Of a DNA stretch of 64,000 bases, positions 63,358-64,000 are shown in pieces (the stretch's first letter is position 1; the number at the start of each line of letters is the position of its first letter). The notes under the pieces were generated by a model. The model saw only the letters and a list, made by a program, of their open reading frames with translations. It made no database searches and was not told the origin of the DNA. A program made the translations under genes and the position numbers. Where the stretch lies: contig NZ_BPQT01000026.1 in assembly GCF_022179405.1 (NCBI RefSeq), positions 62,001 through 126,000 on the forward strand, in the 5' to 3' direction. This DNA comes from Methylobacterium marchantiae (GTDB taxonomy: Bacteria > Pseudomonadota > Alphaproteobacteria > Rhizobiales > Beijerinckiaceae).

Positions 63358-64000
63358 ATGACACACGCCCTCGTCGGGGATGCCCCAGTTCAGCCCGGCG
63401 CCATTGCCTTGCGTGGTCTGACTCTGGGCTATGACCGCCATCCCGCTGTCCATCACCTCGATGGGATCATTCCCATCGGAGCTCTCCTGGCCCTCGTCGG
63501 CCCCAACGGTGCAGGCAAATCGACGTTGCTGAAGGGCATCGTCGGCGAAATCCGATGCCTCGATGGACGGATCGACCGGCCCGGTGCCGATTCCATCGCT
63601 TATCTGCCTCAGGCCGGGGAGATCGATCGCAGCTTCCCCTTGAGCGTCATCGATCTCGTGGCGATGGGACGCTGGCGCCGCCTCGGTGCCTGGCGCAGTG
63701 CGGCGCCGGATCACCAGACCCTGCTGCGGGCACTCTCGGCCGTGGGCCTCCTCGGCTTCGAGGACCGCCTGATCGGGACCCTGTCGGGCGGACAGTTCCA
63801 GCGCGCCTTGTTCGCGCGGCTCATCGTGCAGGATGCGCGCATCATCCTCCTCGACGAGCCGTTCACCGGTATCGACGGTCGGACCACCGCCGATCTGATC
63901 GCCCTGATCCGCGACTGGCACGCCGAGGGTCGCACCATCGTCGCCGCGCTACACGACATGCATCAGGTCAGAGGACATTTCCCAACGACGCTTCTCCTCG
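63358..64000 (+). CDS. znuC: Zinc ABC transporter ATP-binding protein (partial)
   Basis: The frame starts at the ATG at 63358 and runs off the right edge (214 residues seen). Walker A is LVGPNGAGKST, the signature is LSGGQFQR, Walker B is IILLDEPFTGID and the H-loop ALHDM; a complete ATPase core. Position divergent from zur and next to a Zur box makes zinc (ZnuC) the likely substrate rather than manganese. The permease and binding protein should follow outside the window. Confidence 0.9.
   Translation, partial: MTHALVGDAPVQPGAIALRGLTLGYDRHPAVHHLDGIIPIGALLALVGPNGAGKSTLLKGIVGEIRCLDGRIDRPGADSIAYLPQAGEIDRSFPLSVIDLVAMGRWRRLGAWRSAAPDHQTLLRALSAVGLLGFEDRLIGTLSGGQFQRALFARLIVQDARIILLDEPFTGIDGRTTADLIALIRDWHAEGRTIVAALHDMHQVRGHFPTTLLL

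Noticed and set aside
1-64000. CRISPR arrays, prophage, complete insertion sequences, rRNA
   Set aside because: No regularly spaced repeats, no integrase, transposase or phage structural proteins and no rRNA sequence were seen on either strand.

Overview
This window is about 64 kb of high-GC bacterial chromosome. It looks alphaproteobacterial, most likely Methylobacteriaceae. That inference rests on gene content: GcrA, a DivK-PleD pair, an EipB (DUF1849) protein, a DUF3572 gene next to dinB, an aerobic cob gene set, and malonyl-CoA synthetase beside malonyl-CoA decarboxylase. I see no prophage, CRISPR array, intact insertion sequence or rRNA. One tRNA, tRNA-Val(CAC), is present.

Layout. 1-9.6 kb: housekeeping genes (2'-5' RNA ligase-like protein, glutathionyl-hydroquinone reductase, CnoX-like thioredoxin, LON-domain protein, Trm112-like protein, asparaginase, PriA, a lipase-like hydrolase). 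9.6-14.8 kb: iron region, with a degraded TonB-dependent siderophore receptor beside an intact Fe(III) ABC transporter (fbpC, fbpA, fbpB). 14.8-24.3 kb: tRNA-Val, gph, rpiA, secreted proteins, an O-antigen ligase-like protein, the divK-pleD cell-cycle signalling pair, DUF3572-dinB, eipB and gcrA. 24.6-36.4 kb: aminotransferase, ROK kinase, DctA-type symporter, MsrB, YihY, malonyl-CoA synthetase and decarboxylase, and an MFS exporter.

36.4-58.2 kb: a large cobalamin cluster of the aerobic (late cobalt insertion) type. On the minus strand are cobC and the cobQ / UbiC-like / cobO / cobU group. On the plus strand is cobD. A cobalamin riboswitch leads a tightly overlapping plus-strand run: cbtB-cbtA-DUF1636-cobW-cobN-cobG-cobH-cobI-cobJ. 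After a convergent cobK comes a second overlapping run, cobL-cobE-cobM-cobB. Together these encode cobalt uptake, ring methylation and contraction, cobalt chelation (CobN only), amidation, adenosylation and aminopropanol attachment. cobA, cobF, cobS, cobT and cobV are not in the window.

58.2-64 kb: an XRE regulator, a small monooxygenase-like protein, a fosmidomycin-resistance-type MFS transporter, a polyprenyl glycosylphosphotransferase, and a divergent zur / znuC zinc locus that runs off the right edge.

The most unusual features are: (i) an inverted-repeat element of about 150 bp that appears inserted in frame inside cobG; (ii) a roughly 60-residue non-homologous N-terminal extension on cobE; (iii) a siderophore receptor pseudogene beside an intact iron transporter; (iv) a predicted secreted chorismate-lyase-like protein wedged between cobO and cobQ; and (v) a perfect 24-bp palindrome in which two convergent genes share their last codons and stops.
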